Assembly: GCA_050084985.1 (NCBI GenBank)
Contig: JBITNC010000001.1
Span: 179,614,001-179,678,000, forward strand
Length of the DNA stretch: 64,000 nt
Reading direction: 5' to 3'
DNA from: Nageia nagi
Lineage: Eukaryota > Pinophyta
Below the pieces are notes generated by a model. The model had not been told where the DNA came from and did no database searches. It saw only the letters and a list, made by a program, of their open reading frames with translations. The stretch's first letter is position 1; the number at the start of each line of letters is the position of its first letter. Both the position numbers and the translations under genes were made by a program. Below are positions 62,601 to 64,000 of this stretch, piece after piece.

Positions 62601-64000
62601 CTAGAAGAGATTTGGAAATTTTGAGGATTAGGATACCTCTTTCAATGCAATGTAATGCAACTATCACCATATGCACACATCAACATTTAACTTAAGCATT
62701 TAAAATAAATTACCTTTCTAATAGATCTTAAGGGATTCATTGTCCACTTAAGGACTATCCATCTTCATCAATCTATATTATAAACATACTCTTCCTATGC
62801 TTGTAAAATAATATTTTCAATATTCAATGAATTTGATATTGAGCTATACAAAATCATTATGATGGATTTTCATATCATTTCACACATTACTACTCATCTT
62901 GTTAATATAACTAATTCATTTATACATCACTTTTGTCTAGATCTAGAGGGGTCATGGTCAACTTAATGACTATCCTCATCATTGATCATGACATTTAATG
63001 TTATCATTTGTTAATTATCATATATGTATTAATATATTCCTTTAAACATCCCAAAAATATCAAAATAATTATTTTCCCTCATCCATTATCCAAAATTATA
63101 TATTATATTGTATCAATAATTCATGAACAAAAGAGATATAAATATTTAAATTGTAAATTCAATAACATATTATTATATCCAAAGTCTAATTAACTCATAT
63201 ATATATTTTTCTAACATCATATTGCAATGTATCCTTCTTGGACAATTTCAACCAAAGTATATCATGAATAGGCTAATGCAGTAACCTAATCTTCAAAGTA
63301 GGTTGATTCCTTATCTATTGCACATAGATTAAAAGAAAAATTAATATAAAAAAAACAAAAGAGGGTAGAGTGTGAGATATAAATCAAGAAGGATAGGGAG
63401 CAAGAAAAAATGCAAGGGTAGATCACTAGTTCAGCATAGGCTTTCACAGAAAGTAAAACCTTGGCAAGAATCTAGTGTAGTGCAAGTTTTCACTCTCTAA
63501 ATTATTATTTAGCTTAACTCTACCATATAAGTAGACACAATTATACCAACAAATCATCATTATCATTTAGAAAATATCCATTACTTGCCAAATATAACTA
63601 GATTAAGAATGGCAATGACAAGTGCTAGATAAGAAAGGTCAAGATGGTATTGTATTACTAATAGAACAAAAAGTCTTCAAAAACAAATACAAAGGGTAAT
63701 ACTAGGGATTCTAACCCTTTTTTCTTTATCTTCAACTATACTTATACTAAGCTAGAGTATTTACAGAATGACTAAAATAAAATAGTTACAAAATGGCCCA
63801 AAGATTCTAACCTTTTAATAAACAGCTAACTACCTCTACCACATGGCATTTTATTTCTAAAAATTGAAAGACTTAGAATTGTAACTACCTCTAAATTGTG
63901 ATGGGCATGTTTCTTGGGTGCTATTTGAACTTGTATTACATTACCAAAATATTCTTTAACTGATTATGAAGATTTTGAAGTCTTTTCAACTTCTAGTGGT
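59661..64000. other. AT-rich intergenic stretch, no recognised feature
   Basis: Read on both strands. Only short chance frames; no element termini, RNA genes or conserved motifs. The less AT-rich part at 63300-63750 may be part of an element cut by the window end, but nothing specific supports that. Confidence 0.4.

Overview
This 64 kb window looks like repeat-rich intergenic DNA from a gymnosperm, most likely a conifer. It is strongly AT-rich, I found no intact host gene, and nearly everything recognisable is a retroelement or a decayed coding sequence. Three things point to a conifer: a Penelope-like retroelement with a GIY-YIG endonuclease (known in conifer genomes), decayed plant L1-type LINE copies, and a captured auxin-carrier (PIN) fragment of land-plant type.

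Layout. 1-5467: the 5' part of a Ty1/copia LTR retrotransposon on the minus strand, cut by the window edge. Its 281-bp LTR, tRNA-iMet primer site, gag and pol are visible; gag and pol are separated by a frameshift and a stop. 5468-10538: AT-rich DNA ending in an ATT-rich tract. 10544-13053: a short non-autonomous LTR element (two ~0.9 kb LTRs around 675 bp) with a perfect CATTT target duplication. 13059-16100: several ATT-rich tracts enclosing two tRNA-like, SINE-type segments. 17.7-20.5 kb: a long decayed coding region of an unidentified multi-domain protein. 22.3-29.5 kb: mostly unclassified, with two local tandem duplications. 29.5-30.5 kb (minus): a broken gene with canonical splice sites. 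30733-31356: a Mutator-like element with ~190-bp inverted termini and a perfect 9-bp target duplication. 32.8-33.4 kb: a 21-bp minisatellite that is open on both strands. 34.3-36.3 kb: a decayed LINE-type RNase H domain, then a decayed unknown protein family that appears again at 41.6-42.4 kb. 43.2-44.0 kb (minus): Penelope-like remnant. 51894-56590: a complete-ended LTR retrotransposon. 56.6-59.66 kb (minus): a decayed L1 LINE. 59.66-64 kb: nothing recognised.

The most important object is the LTR retrotransposon at 51894-56590. It has paired LTRs, an AAATT target duplication, a primer site and a polypurine tract, but no reverse transcriptase or integrase. Instead its 2.45 kb interior carries a gag-like start, a captured coding segment weakly resembling plant ASPM N-termini, and a captured piece of a PIN auxin efflux carrier (end of the first membrane bundle plus the central hydrophilic loop). 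All lie in one reading frame interrupted by 17 nonsense codons and no frameshift. This is a transduplicated host-gene chimera inside a non-autonomous retrotransposon.
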